From Fidelibacterota bacterium (GTDB taxonomy: Bacteria > Fidelibacterota > Fidelibacteria > Fidelibacterales > Fidelibacteraceae): DNA of 35,495 nt. The stretch lies in NCBI GenBank assembly GCA_030620575.1, contig JAUXEL010000002.1:1-35495 (forward strand), in the 5' to 3' direction. The notes beneath the pieces are model-generated. The model was not told the origin of the DNA and ran no database searches. It was given only the letters and a program-made list of their open reading frames with translations. Of this stretch, positions 7,724-17,996 are shown piece by piece; position 1 is the first letter of the stretch, and each line of letters begins with the position of its first letter. The translations under genes and the position numbers were made by a program.

Positions 7724-10700
7724 TAGTATTGAATCCTCAGGCGAAAAGCACCGGATACACTTTCTTCATCGGCACTTCCAACAATAGATAATCGGTTATT
7801 AATACGGTATTCAATTTCGATATTCAGGGGATCAGATTGCGATCCCTCGTAGGTTAAATAAAAATTGCGTCCAATACGTCCACCTACAACCACTGCAGTT
7901 GTACTGTCAATATAGGTGCCTTCACCGCCTTTGATGTCAATCCGGTCAAGACCGCCTATTCCACCCAATTCCCTGGCCTGCTGTTCTATCGGACGTTCCA
8001 CTAATGCCAGTAAAGCGGTTGTTGCTTGCACAGCAGAGCCGGAAGGATTCAAGGCACTTGTAATTTCTCCAATGGTTAATTCCCGGATGATTTCTGCTTT
8101 GCTCAGTTGGTTATCTTCGTCAACAAAATCAATTTCCAGATTATCTATTTCTCCGTTAATAGAAGCAATAATACGGTTGCCGCCGCTGATATCTTTAGAT
8201 GCTATAAAATTCAGTTCATGATTACCTTCAAACTGGTCAAATAGAATACTTCCGCCCTCTTCAAGTTCAAAAACCGATGCCCAATAGTTGAAAAAACCTT
8301 GTGTTACGTCCAGTTGTCCGGCAATTCGTATTTTATCCTCTAAAGCATATTTCAACAAAAGTAATTCTCCATCCAGAGTCGCATCAATAAACTGGTTGCG
8401 AAAATATATTTTATCAATAACCGTATTAATAGCATATTCCGTGAATAGCCCTCTATTGCCGGTGTTGTCCCTTGAGCCTGATGATTGGTTAAACGACGCT
8501 TCGATCAATCCTTCCTGAATATTCATATCTCCGGAAATCAGTAATGTATCCTGACCCGTGATAGTCAGATCAACTTCACCCGTAGTTATATTGATACTCT
8601 CATCCAGAGTCACAATGGAAATTTGATCTCCGGTAAGTGTAAGATTAAACACGGGCTTAAACATCCGTGCCATATTCATGTCACCCTCAACTACAAAATT
8701 ATATTCTTCGGAAATACTTGGATTGGTTAATCCTAAAATACCGGCCAGGGTATAGGATACGGATGGCAATTTTCCCTGAAGATCAGCATTAAGTATATTA
8801 TCTGTTAGAATTGCCTCGCCATTAAGATTCTCAATTTCATTTCCAAGAATACCCAAGATCAGGTGACCATTATTAACACGAAGACTTCCGTTTTTTACGG
8901 CTTTATTAAATGACCCTTTTATTTCCAATTCGGTATAAAAATTACCGGTTAATGATTCCACAAAGCCCAAATATGGTGTTAGGTACAGCAATTCATCATC
9001 GTTTCCCTGTATATAAGCATAGACACTGCTGTCGGGGGAAAAACGATTACCCGGAGCATTATAACGCATATCTATATGAATTGATGCATCCCCATGATAA
9101 TACCCGTTATTCGCAATAATATAGGCCTCATTAAAATATAAGTCTTCTTTGAAATAATGAAATTTTGACACTAATGTGTCTGCAACAATTTTACTAATAA
9201 CAGGATTTAAAACAAAAAGTTCTCCATCTATTATAGGATCATTCAATGTCCCATAAATATTTCCGGAAACGTCACCATCGCCCGTTATTGGTAATTTTTT
9301 AATAATTAAAGGAAGTAATTTTGATAAACGAACCTGTGAAAGTGTAAACTCCGCTTGCACAGAATCTTGAGGAAGAACCTTAAAAATGTTTTTTCGGTTA
9401 AAATTAATATTTACAGGTAAATCAGCACGAAAATCTATTGAACGGTCATCAATAATATCCATCCTGAAGTTGTTGATCTGAAGAATATTATCACTATACT
9501 GCATTTGTGAATGAATGCGTTCAGTATCCAATCCAAATACACGAGCATGTTTTAATAACATATTGGCATTAATTACCGGATCGTCAAGGTATCCGCCGAT
9601 ATCAATATTCATTTTTATTTGTCCTTCCACATCCTCCAACATGGTTGAAACCAAGGGCAAAGAATTGAGTTCGGCACCGGTAATATTCATGCTTCCCCAA
9701 ATGGAATCATTTTTAACATCGAGAGAACCGTATAAAAGGGCTTCCCGGTATAAAATATCAAATCGCGAAAGAGAAAATCCAGTATCATCTATAGAAAATG
9801 ATAGCGTATCCAGCAAATAAATATCCTGGTTTTGATATTGTCCCTGCATGGTATTAATTGTGAATTCTTTGAAATCTTTAATTGAGCCGGATAAATTCAT
9901 CAGATAATTTTCATGCGAAATATCAAGATAGTCTATATGGATTATATCTTCATCCACCCGGACATACGTTTCCAATGAACCAATAAGGAAGGAATCTATC
10001 ACTGCATTCTCAAACGAAATTAATATTCCACCTTGGGGGTCAGATATGATTTTGTTGCTGTAAAGAGATACATTCAGATTATTAATTTTATAAATATCAT
10101 AGATTAGAGTATCCACGTTAAAGTTCAATTGTATATCAGGATCGGTTAAACGCCCCAGTAATTTTAATGTCAGCATCATATTATCGGTTTTCAAGGTACC
10201 TAAATCTGGAATTTCAAGATCATTGAAGGTATGTATATCGCCATAAATGTTCAGGTTAACGGAATCCAGATTTGTAATATTTCCCTGCATTTTCAGTAGT
10301 CCGTCCGGTAAATAAATATAATTGCTTGAATCCAGAACAATATTGTTCAGACCATAAAAGAAAATATCACCGCGCAAGGTGCTTTTTTCAATGCCATAGA
10401 ATTCATTACAATCAAAATCATAACTCACCCTTAGTCTGTCATCAAGATATCCGCTTGCCCGGAAAAATCCCTGAAAATCAAATTCCGGTAGTGATTCAAG
10501 CCATTCCGAAGGGGTAAACGCAAGTGAAGAAAAGGTGGTTGTAATATATTTATCTTTTAAACCGTATGAGCCATATATTAAGACATTAGTACTGGAATTT
10601 TTAAAGCTTGCCTTCAGTAAATGCAGGTAATCATTTTTATATTCCATATTGATATTCGCAGAATGTATTTTTTTCTGATTTAGTGTGCCTGAAAAATTAG

Positions 10701-11532
10701 CGGTTGCAGAAAATTCCTTAAAATCTCCCATCACATCAAGTTGTATATTAATTTGATCTTCAGGATAAAAAATAGGAATATGCAGGTATTTTTCAATATC
10801 GATATCTTTTACATTAAAAGAAAACTGAAAGCGAAAGGGTTCAATAAAGCGGATTTTTCCGGATGATGCAAATTGAGCGTCATTTAATTTAAAATTTAAT
10901 TTCCGCATTTTTGCAATATCATTTTTGAATACAATTTCACTGGATAGATCATAAAGCTGGAGATCTAATGCTTCATTTGCCATTTGCATGTCGTCAATGT
11001 GCAAAACAGCACCATCCTTGTACCCTGAATACTGGAATTGTACACATTGAATCGTCTGATAAAGAAGAGTATCCGGAGTTTGAATGTATAACTGTATGTT
11101 TTTCATTTGTATATTGCCGATGTGAATATCCGGAAACGTAAAATCAGGTATCTCCGACAGATCCCGGTCACGTTCGTCTATTCGAATAAATATTTTTGGG
11201 TCAATAAGACTCAGGCTATCAAGATGGCGTTTGCCAAGCAATTCAAAAATACCCGAATAATTGATATTTATGGTATCAATTGATAGCACGATCGAAGAAT
11301 CGTCATTCGCAAATTCCAGATAGTTAGCTTGCAGATCCGCGTTCAGATTTTTATTCAATTCATGAATAGAAAATGAATAATCAAAACGTTTATTGATCTG
11401 GTTACGTAAAATTTTATATGCAATGTTAAAACCGACATCTGTTTTCGTGAAAAAGACGCCGGTAAATCCAATAAATAGAATTAAAAAGAATGGAAAAAAA
11501 TATCGTCGTTGGTTTTTTTGTTTATTGACCAT
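7723..11532 (-). CDS. tamB: TamB-like protein (DUF490, translocation and assembly module)
   Basis: This is a 1269-residue protein with an N-terminal uncleaved anchor (YFFPFFLILFIGFTGVFF, about residues 11-28), a very long region of short alternating beta strands, and a C-terminal DUF490 domain (about 950-1269) ending in strands typical of TamB. TamB-like proteins are AsmA-family bridges across the periplasm; they work with TamA in outer-membrane protein assembly and are also implicated in phospholipid transport. The gene overlaps folD by 11 bases upstream and the Omp85 gene by 1 base downstream, so the TamB-Omp85 pair is translationally linked. Confidence 0.9.
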   Translation of the reverse strand: MVNKQKNQRRYFFPFFLILFIGFTGVFFTKTDVGFNIAYKILRNQINKRFDYSFSIHELNKNLNADLQANYLEFANDDSSIVLSIDTININYSGIFELLGKRHLDSLSLIDPKIFIRIDERDRDLSEIPDFTFPDIHIGNIQMKNIQLYIQTPDTLLYQTIQCVQFQYSGYKDGAVLHIDDMQMANEALDLQLYDLSSEIVFKNDIAKMRKLNFKLNDAQFASSGKIRFIEPFRFQFSFNVKDIDIEKYLHIPIFYPEDQINIQLDVMGDFKEFSATANFSGTLNQKKIHSANINMEYKNDYLHLLKASFKNSSTNVLIYGSYGLKDKYITTTFSSLAFTPSEWLESLPEFDFQGFFRASGYLDDRLRVSYDFDCNEFYGIEKSTLRGDIFFYGLNNIVLDSSNYIYLPDGLLKMQGNITNLDSVNLNIYGDIHTFNDLEIPDLGTLKTDNMMLTLKLLGRLTDPDIQLNFNVDTLIYDIYKINNLNVSLYSNKIISDPQGGILISFENAVIDSFLIGSLETYVRVDEDIIHIDYLDISHENYLMNLSGSIKDFKEFTINTMQGQYQNQDIYLLDTLSFSIDDTGFSLSRFDILYREALLYGSLDVKNDSIWGSMNITGAELNSLPLVSTMLEDVEGQIKMNIDIGGYLDDPVINANMLLKHARVFGLDTERIHSQMQYSDNILQINNFRMDIIDDRSIDFRADLPVNINFNRKNIFKVLPQDSVQAEFTLSQVRLSKLLPLIIKKLPITGDGDVSGNIYGTLNDPIIDGELFVLNPVISKIVADTLVSKFHYFKEDLYFNEAYIIANNGYYHGDASIHIDMRYNAPGNRFSPDSSVYAYIQGNDDELLYLTPYLGFVESLTGNFYTELEIKGSFNKAVKNGSLRVNNGHLILGILGNEIENLNGEAILTDNILNADLQGKLPSVSYTLAGILGLTNPSISEEYNFVVEGDMNMARMFKPVFNLTLTGDQISIVTLDESINITTGEVDLTITGQDTLLISGDMNIQEGLIEASFNQSSGSRDNTGNRGLFTEYAINTVIDKIYFRNQFIDATLDGELLLLKYALEDKIRIAGQLDVTQGFFNYWASVFELEEGGSILFDQFEGNHELNFIASKDISGGNRIIASINGEIDNLEIDFVDEDNQLSKAEIIRELTIGEITSALNPSGSAVQATTALLALVERPIEQQARELGGIGGLDRIDIKGGEGTYIDSTTAVVVGGRIGRNFYLTYEGSQSDPLNIEIEYRINNRLSIVGSADEESVSGAFRLRIQY

Positions 11533-12424
11533 GTTTTTTCATGTTTTTTGCCTGATTCTCAGCTGCTTTTACGGTATTCTGCATCAACATTGCGATAGTC
11601 ATCAGTCCTACCCCACCGGGTACCGGTGTGATCGCGCTTACACGTTCTTTGACTTCTTCAAACGCGACATCACCTACTAAGCGATAGCCTTTTTTACACG
11701 ATGGATCATCGACGCGATTAACACCCACATCAATGACCGTTGCATCTTCTTTTACCATATCTGCTGTGATCATCTCCGGCACACCTGCTGCAACGATCAA
11801 TATATCAGCTTGACGGGTGTATTTTTTTATATCTGATGTGCCTGTATGACAAATGGTTACGGTGGCATTAGCATATGCGGATTTCTGATACATCAAATTT
11901 GCCATCGGTTTTCCGACAATATTCGAACGTCCTACAATTACAACATGTTTCCCGCTTGTTTCTATTTGATAATACCGCAACATTTCTATAATGCCCGCAG
12001 GGGTACAGGGTAAAAAAGTATCTTCGCCTAAAATTAATTTACCAATATTGAAAGGGTGAAATCCATCTACATCCTTTTCAGGATGAATACGATGAATAAT
12101 TTCTTTTTCGTTAAGGTGACGGGGCAATGGAAGTTGTACCAAAATCCCGTGAAAACGCGTATTCTTATTAAGCCGATCAATTAAAGTATTTAATGTCGCT
12201 TGCGTGGTATCTTTCGGTAGCCGTATCGTTTCGGAAAAAATGCCAAGTGCCTCGCAAGCCCGTGCTTTATTACGCACATAAACTGTAGATGCAGGATCTT
12301 CTCCAATCAGAACAACGGCCAGTCCCGGAGTAATTCCCCGTTTTTTACAGGTATCAATATCTTCTTTCAAACGCTCCTTAACAGCATCAGATACTTCTTT
12401 CCCGCGTAAAATTATAGTTTCCAT
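11522..12424 (-). CDS. folD: Bifunctional methylene-THF dehydrogenase/cyclohydrolase
   Basis: The 300-residue FolD is full length. It interconverts 5,10-methylene-THF, methenyl-THF and 10-formyl-THF in the cytosol, feeding purine and formyl-Met synthesis. Visible landmarks are the catalytic Tyr49 and Lys53 in YVRNKAR, the VQLPLP loop, DVDGFHP, the NAD(P)-binding VGRSNIVGKP and the closing PVPGGVGLMT. The start at 12424 has GAGGAG just upstream. It lies 9 bases after rny and overlaps the tamB start by 11 bases. Confidence 0.97.
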   Translation of the reverse strand: METIILRGKEVSDAVKERLKEDIDTCKKRGITPGLAVVLIGEDPASTVYVRNKARACEALGIFSETIRLPKDTTQATLNTLIDRLNKNTRFHGILVQLPLPRHLNEKEIIHRIHPEKDVDGFHPFNIGKLILGEDTFLPCTPAGIIEMLRYYQIETSGKHVVIVGRSNIVGKPMANLMYQKSAYANATVTICHTGTSDIKKYTRQADILIVAAGVPEMITADMVKEDATVIDVGVNRVDDPSCKKGYRLVGDVAFEEVKERVSAITPVPGGVGLMTIAMLMQNTVKAAENQAKNMKKHGQ

Positions 12425-12433
12425 TTCTCCTCG

Positions 12434-13978
12434 TTATTTCGCGTATCCAATCGAGCGGTGTTCACGTAAAACTGTTACCTTGATTTGCCCGGGATATGTG
12501 AGTTCATTCTGAATCTTATTTGCAATGTCTTCAGCCAATAGATCGGACGCTGTGTCACTAATCTTGGTCTCTTCAACAATAACCCGGACTTCGCGACCTG
12601 CCTGAATAGCGTATGTTTTATTCACACCTTTAAAACTATTTGAAATTTCTTCCAATTTTTCCATTCTGTGAATGTAATTTTCTAATGTTTGACCCCGTGC
12701 GCCCCGGCGCGATCCGCTAATAGAATCCGCTGCCTGAACCAATGCGGAAATCGGAGAAATCATCTCTACTTCTTCATGATGGGCTTCAATGGCATTGATA
12801 ATAATCTTATCTTCTTTATTACGACGAGCAATATCACCGCCGATCAAGGCGTGTGTTCCTTCCACATTCCGGTCAATCGCTTTTCCAATATCATGCAAAA
12901 ATCCGGCACGTTTTGCCATTTGTCCGTCCATTCCAAGCTCGGCTGCCATTAAACCGGCTAACCAACCGACTTCGATGGAATGTTTTAAAATATTTTGGCC
13001 ATAGCTTGTGCGATATCTCAAGCTTCCGATATAGTGCATCATTTCTGCATTGAAAGGCGACAGGGATAGTTCCAGAGTTGCCTCTTCAGCAGCTTGGATA
13101 ATGGATTCTTCCACTTCTTTGCTGGCTTTATCTATCATTTCTTCGATTCGCGCCGGATGGATACGGCCATCTTTAATGAGTTTTTCCAACGCAATACGCG
13201 CTACTTCCCGGCGTACGGGATCAAAGCCTGAGAGCACAACTGCTTCCGGAGTATCATCTACAATTAATTCTACGCCGGATAAGGCTTCAAAATGACGAAT
13301 ATTCCGACCTTCACGGCCAATAACACGGCCTTTCATTTGATCATTGGGCAATGGAATAACAGAAACTGTTGATTCGGATGTATGATCGGCTGCTGAACGC
13401 TGAATTGCATCGATAATAATTTCTTTTGCTTCTTTATTTGCGTTCAGTGTTGCGGATTCTTTGATTTCTTTAACTTTTACCTGTGCCTCAATACGTGCTT
13501 TTTCGTATAAGCTCTCTTTTAAGGTTTGTTTGGCTTCTTCACGGGATAAACCCGCAATCTTTTCCAGCTGGTTTTGTTGTTGATCAATAAGATGTTCAAT
13601 TTCTTCTCCGCGTTGATTGATCTGTTGCTCTTTTCCCTTTAGATCCTGATCATATTTTTGCAGGGCATCATAGCGCTGATCAACGTTCTCCATTTTCCGG
13701 TTTAAATTACTTTCCCGTTTCTGTAATTCTTTTTCAGTATCCCGAACATCATGAAGCTTTTCATTGTATTCATCTTCACTTTTTTGTTTTATGCGAAGAG
13801 ATTCATCTTTTCCTTCCAGAATTAATTCTTTTTTAAGTGTTTCGCCTTCTTTACGTGCACCTTCCAGCAGATCAAATTTATAATTTTTTATATTGCCGAA
13901 TTTTGCACGATAAATAATCAGGACAATAAATGCACCTACCAGTGTTGATATTAAACCAACAACTATATTTACTAACAT
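12434..13978 (-). CDS. rny: Ribonuclease Y
   Basis: This 514-residue endoribonuclease starts mRNA decay at the inner face of the membrane. It has an N-terminal membrane helix (residues 1-24), a long charged coiled coil to about 190, a KH domain with GRVIGREGRNIRHFE (about 217-231), and an HD phosphohydrolase domain with the metal-binding HDIGK (about 360) and later HHEE. Length and order match RNase Y of Bacillus. AAAGGAG precedes the ATG. It follows zapA by 26 bases; there is no room for a 6S RNA gene, which lies next to zapA in some bacteria. Confidence 0.97.
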   Translation of the reverse strand: MLVNIVVGLISTLVGAFIVLIIYRAKFGNIKNYKFDLLEGARKEGETLKKELILEGKDESLRIKQKSEDEYNEKLHDVRDTEKELQKRESNLNRKMENVDQRYDALQKYDQDLKGKEQQINQRGEEIEHLIDQQQNQLEKIAGLSREEAKQTLKESLYEKARIEAQVKVKEIKESATLNANKEAKEIIIDAIQRSAADHTSESTVSVIPLPNDQMKGRVIGREGRNIRHFEALSGVELIVDDTPEAVVLSGFDPVRREVARIALEKLIKDGRIHPARIEEMIDKASKEVEESIIQAAEEATLELSLSPFNAEMMHYIGSLRYRTSYGQNILKHSIEVGWLAGLMAAELGMDGQMAKRAGFLHDIGKAIDRNVEGTHALIGGDIARRNKEDKIIINAIEAHHEEVEMISPISALVQAADSISGSRRGARGQTLENYIHRMEKLEEISNSFKGVNKTYAIQAGREVRVIVEETKISDTASDLLAEDIANKIQNELTYPGQIKVTVLREHRSIGYAK

Positions 13979-14004
13979 TTTTACTCCTTTTCTATGCGGA
14001 GCGC

Positions 14005-14337
14005 TTAGGTCTTGAGGTGATCATCAATAAGTTTTATCAATGCTTCAGAATGATTCTGAATGTATTCCTCAGTAGATTGGTTGTTCTGCTTCATTTGAAA
14101 TAATTCACCTGCAATGTTCAAGGCAGTGATAATGGCAATTTTATCGATAGCAACAGTTCCGGACATATTGGCTCCCACTTCCATCATTTTTTCATTTACA
14201 TAATCTGCAACCTGATGGATAAATTTGGGATCCTTACCTTTCAGAGGAAACTCCTGGCCATAAATATTGACCGTTATGGGTTTGTCATCAGGAAATTCTA
14301 ATTCCACTGTATTTGGGTCGGGTTCATACTTTTGCAT
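14005..14337 (-). CDS. zapA: Cell division protein ZapA
   Basis: The protein is 110 residues when read from the ATG at 14337; a TTG two codons earlier at 14343 is a less likely start. It has the ZapA pattern: an N-terminal strand VNIYGQEFPLKGKDP, then YVNEKMMEVGA and IAIITALNIAGELFQ, then a C-terminal coiled coil. ZapA tetramers bundle FtsZ filaments at the division ring. The beginning overlaps the end of the 58-codon gene in front of it, so the two are probably co-translated. Confidence 0.9.
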   Translation of the reverse strand: MQKYEPDPNTVELEFPDDKPITVNIYGQEFPLKGKDPKFIHQVADYVNEKMMEVGANMSGTVAIDKIAIITALNIAGELFQMKQNNQSTEEYIQNHSEALIKLIDDHLKT

Positions 14338-14500
14338 GGTCAATCCATTCCGATATTTCTGCCAATTTCAAAGTGATACGTTCAATCTGGCTTTTCGTTA
14401 AAACCATAGTACCATTACCTTTTGATCCCTCTTGTTCCTTAAGAACATTAAGGGCTTGGTGTATTTTTTTTTCTAAGGTTTCAAAAGAGCTGATATCCAT
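14324..14500 (-). CDS. Small predicted coiled-coil protein between pheT and zapA
   Basis: A 58-codon frame starts with an ATG whose A is the last base of the pheT stop codon (TAATG) and ends 14 bases inside zapA. I do not recognise it by sequence. It begins MDISSFETLEKKIHQALNVL and is hydrophilic, with two helical stretches (about 3-22 and 36-54) that carry heptad-like leucine and isoleucine spacing. Tight coupling on both sides argues that it is translated. Small coiled-coil proteins sit beside zapA in other FCB genomes, so a division-associated, ZapB-like role is an inference from position only. Confidence 0.7.
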   Translation of the reverse strand: MDISSFETLEKKIHQALNVLKEQEGSKGNGTMVLTKSQIERITLKLAEISEWIDHAKV

Positions 14501-16890
14501 TACCTTAGCTGAGCTCCATATTGATTTATTAACCGTTCAAATAACTTATTCATTACATTATCAATATCTTCATCCTTCAGTGTTTTCGTCTCACTTCTGA
14601 ACTCCAATCGAAATGATAATGCCTTTTTATTTTTATCAAGTTTCGTATCATCAATGTACACATCATAGAGGACAAGGTCAACGAGATATTTTCCTCCATG
14701 CTGATTTATCTCATTTAATATTGTGACTGCTTTAGATTTTTTATCCATAACTAAAGATATATCGCGAAAAATGGACGGGAATTGCGGGGTCGGGATATAT
14801 TGCTGTCTGGGATTATACCAGTTAAACAGTTTGCTAATCTGCAATTCCATCACCACGACAGGATACTGTAGTTGCAATTTTTCAAAATAACCGTCTACAT
14901 ATTTTCCAATTTTTCCGACAAGCGATTTACGAATAACAATATCATATAAAATTTCGAATTCATCCCGGTTGGTATTTTCTTTGAGTTTATAATTAAAATT
15001 CAGATTTCCCAGAAAATGATCCAGAATTCCTTTCATATAAAACAGGTCTGCAGGTTTATCTTCTTCTGCCCAATTCAGACCCCACAGAGGGGAACAGCAT
15101 AAAACACCTAAATTGAAATGTTCTACGGCATGGGTATCGACATGGTCATTTTTTTCAATGACATTAGCCAATTCAAATAAGCGGATATTTGTTCGTTTTT
15201 TTAGGGCATTGTTGCGCAAGGTAGCTAACAACGGTTGAATCATATCTGTACGCAGTACATCCATTTCTTTAGACAAGGGGTTTAATACATTTAAAGGAGT
15301 ATATCCCCAAATTCCGGCATCTCCTGTATTTTTACTGACAAGCGAATTATTTACCGTTTCGTGCATACCGTGCCCTGCAAAAAAATTACGGATATCCGTA
15401 AGAAAAGGGTGAAATTTATCGCATTCTTCTGCCACAGACATAGTTAATTTTTTCATGGAGGGGATTTTATCAATATTATTTACGCGTAACACTTCTTCTA
15501 CCAGATCGATCTCACGTTCTATATCCGGTCTGAATGTCGGAACTTCCACTGTCACAGAATCTGTATCTTCCGCAATAATAGTGAATTCAAGATGTGAAAA
15601 AATGGATTTACAATTTTCCGGTGAAATATCAATACCTGTCACCCGTTTTACATAATCATAGCGTAAAGAAATTATTTTGGCTTCCAAAGGTTCCGGATAA
15701 ATATCAATCATCCCTTTTGCAATACTGCCTCCGGCTAATTCAACAATCAGTGCCGCCAGTCGATTTTGTGCATAAACCAATGTTTCATTGGGATCGGTTC
15801 CCCGTTCAAAGCGTTTTGACGCATCCGTAGAGATTTGCTCTAGTTTGGAACCCTTGCGAATAACTGCCGGTGTAAAATAAGCACTTTCTATCAGAATATT
15901 AACGGTGTTGTCATTCACTTCCGATTTTATTCCGCCCATGATACCGGCTAAAGCTAAAGGAGTTTCCTTATCACAGATCAGCAGCATATCACTGCTTAAT
16001 TCTCGTTTTTTGTGATCCAGCGTCTCAAATTTTTCGCCTTTCTGCGCAAAACGGACCTTTATTTCATGTCCCTTTAATTTATCAAGATCAAAAGTATGCA
16101 GAGGGTGACCGGTTTCCATTAAAACATAATTTGATGCATCTACTACATTATTAATTGAGCGAAGCCCAATGGACTCAATACGGTTTTTCAACCATGCGGG
16201 TGACGGTGCAATACGAATACCTTGAATAACCCGTGCCGTATAACGGGGACATCCGTCCAATGCATTGACTTGCACTTTAGCAATACTATCAATTTCAGGA
16301 CCGTCTTCAATAAGTTTAACAGAAGCTTTTTTAAATGGCTTTTCTGTAATAGCGGAAATTTCCCGGGCTACGCCCCAGTGACACATCGCATCGGGCCGAT
16401 TGGCCGTGACATCAATATCCAGGACCAGAGATGAAGAAAAATAATCATCATAGGATTTCCCGATTTCATGATCATCGGACAAAACAATGATACCGGCATG
16501 ATCATCACCAAGACCCAGTTCATCTTCAGCACAGATCATGCCATGGGATTCAACACCCCGCAGTTTTGCTTTTTTTACCGTAAAATCCGGTGTTAACTGT
16601 GTACCAACTGTTGCAACCGGGACACGTTGTCCGGCTTCCACATTGGGAGCACCGCAAACGATAGTTACCGGGTTACCGATACCGATATCTATGGTACATA
16701 CTGATAATTTATCCGCACTTGGATGACGTTTTTTTTCTAAAACATGACCAATTACAACACCTTTGGGAATGCTTTTCCCGGTTTCTTTCACTACACATTC
16801 CAGACCAGCTATGGTAAGCTTTTCTGCCAGATCTTCAAGCGGCATGTCGATATCAATATATTCTTTTAACCAATCGATCGAAACTATCAT
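14500..16890 (-). CDS. pheT: Phenylalanyl-tRNA synthetase beta subunit
   Basis: The 796-residue beta chain is the usual length. It contains the N-terminal EMAP/OB tRNA-binding fold (about 40-150, with GVVIGHVLEK and CGAPNVEAGQRVPVA), the B3/B4 editing domain that hydrolyses Tyr-tRNA(Phe) (about 210-390), the B5 domain, the catalytic-like core and the C-terminal FDX anticodon-binding domain (about 700-796). It forms the alpha2beta2 enzyme with PheS. GGAAG lies upstream of the ATG, and the gap from pheS is only 15 bases. Confidence 0.97.
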   Translation of the reverse strand: MIVSIDWLKEYIDIDMPLEDLAEKLTIAGLECVVKETGKSIPKGVVIGHVLEKKRHPSADKLSVCTIDIGIGNPVTIVCGAPNVEAGQRVPVATVGTQLTPDFTVKKAKLRGVESHGMICAEDELGLGDDHAGIIVLSDDHEIGKSYDDYFSSSLVLDIDVTANRPDAMCHWGVAREISAITEKPFKKASVKLIEDGPEIDSIAKVQVNALDGCPRYTARVIQGIRIAPSPAWLKNRIESIGLRSINNVVDASNYVLMETGHPLHTFDLDKLKGHEIKVRFAQKGEKFETLDHKKRELSSDMLLICDKETPLALAGIMGGIKSEVNDNTVNILIESAYFTPAVIRKGSKLEQISTDASKRFERGTDPNETLVYAQNRLAALIVELAGGSIAKGMIDIYPEPLEAKIISLRYDYVKRVTGIDISPENCKSIFSHLEFTIIAEDTDSVTVEVPTFRPDIEREIDLVEEVLRVNNIDKIPSMKKLTMSVAEECDKFHPFLTDIRNFFAGHGMHETVNNSLVSKNTGDAGIWGYTPLNVLNPLSKEMDVLRTDMIQPLLATLRNNALKKRTNIRLFELANVIEKNDHVDTHAVEHFNLGVLCCSPLWGLNWAEEDKPADLFYMKGILDHFLGNLNFNYKLKENTNRDEFEILYDIVIRKSLVGKIGKYVDGYFEKLQLQYPVVVMELQISKLFNWYNPRQQYIPTPQFPSIFRDISLVMDKKSKAVTILNEINQHGGKYLVDLVLYDVYIDDTKLDKNKKALSFRLEFRSETKTLKDEDIDNVMNKLFERLINQYGAQLR

Positions 16891-16905
16891 GTTTTTCTTC
16901 CAAAT

Positions 16906-17919
16906 CTAAAACTGCCGTAAAAATTCAACATCATTCTCAAATAAAATACGGATATCATTGATACCCAATCGCATCATCACCATGCGCTCTACTCCCAGTC
17001 CAAAGGCATAACCGGTATATTTCTCTGTATCATAATTAACGGCCTTCAGAACATTTGAATCAACCATTCCGCATCCCATAATTTCCAACCAGCCGGTATT
17101 TTTGCAAACACGGCAACCCTTTCCCTTGCAGAGGAAACATGAAACATCAATTTCTGCCGAGGGTTCCGTAAACGGGAAATAGCTGGTGCGAAATTTAATC
17201 TTTACATCTTTTCCATAGTACATACGGCAAAACAGTTCAATGGTCCCTTTCAAATCCGCAAAACTAATATCTGTATCGATATAAAGTCCTTCAATTTGAT
17301 GAAACAGACAATAACTCCGTGCAGAGATAGCTTCATTCCGGTATACCCGCCCCGGAGCCACAATACGAACCGGCGGTTCGTGTGTTGCCATATAGCGGGT
17401 CTGCACCGGTGAGGTATGTGTACGCAATAAGCCACCACCTTCAGTATAAAAGGTGTCCTGCATATCACGTGCCGGATGATTGGGCGGAAAATTTAAAGAC
17501 TCAAAATTAAACCAATCGGTTTCCACTTCCGGACCATAGGCAATATCAAATCCGAGCCGTTTAAATATGGATAACATATCATCCACTGCCTGTGTTAAAG
17601 GATGTCGCGAACCTTTATGGACCACATATCCGGGCAGGGTGTAATCAACCTGTTCCCTTTGTTTTTTTTCTGACTGAAATTCCGCATAGCGCAGTTCAAG
17701 TTGTTCATTTAATGATCTTTTGAGCTCGTTTAGCATTTTCCCGACTTCTTTACGGGTGTCGGGAGGAATCTCACCTATCATAGAAAAAAATCCGGCGATC
17801 TTTCCCTTTCGCCCTAAAAAAGTATTTTTAACTTCTTCCAGCATGAGAGGATCACGTGCATTTTTTAATACATCTTTAAACTGCTCTTGGACCTCTTTGA
17901 TTGTTTCGTGTATGGTCAT
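16906..17919 (-). CDS. pheS: Phenylalanyl-tRNA synthetase alpha subunit
   Basis: Read from the ATG at 17919 the protein is 337 residues, beginning MTIHETIKEV as expected for the alpha-subunit coiled coil. An in-frame TTG at 17946 would add nine residues that do not fit the family. Class II motifs are clear: motif 1 near GSRHPLTQAVDDML, motif 2 RVYRNEAISARS, and motif 3 GFGLGVERMVMM in the form AFGLGVERMVMMRLG at the end. It charges tRNA(Phe) together with PheT. A CxxCxGxGCxxC-like set (CFLCKGKGCRVC, near residue 250) may bind zinc, as in a subset of PheS proteins. No strong ribosome binding site is visible. Confidence 0.96.
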   Translation of the reverse strand: MTIHETIKEVQEQFKDVLKNARDPLMLEEVKNTFLGRKGKIAGFFSMIGEIPPDTRKEVGKMLNELKRSLNEQLELRYAEFQSEKKQREQVDYTLPGYVVHKGSRHPLTQAVDDMLSIFKRLGFDIAYGPEVETDWFNFESLNFPPNHPARDMQDTFYTEGGGLLRTHTSPVQTRYMATHEPPVRIVAPGRVYRNEAISARSYCLFHQIEGLYIDTDISFADLKGTIELFCRMYYGKDVKIKFRTSYFPFTEPSAEIDVSCFLCKGKGCRVCKNTGWLEIMGCGMVDSNVLKAVNYDTEKYTGYAFGLGVERMVMMRLGINDIRILFENDVEFLRQF

Positions 17920-17996
17920 AATGCAATTTTTTAAATTTACTGCCAAACATTCCGGAATTTACCGGATGGGCATGGTTATTATTCTATTCAGCTAAA

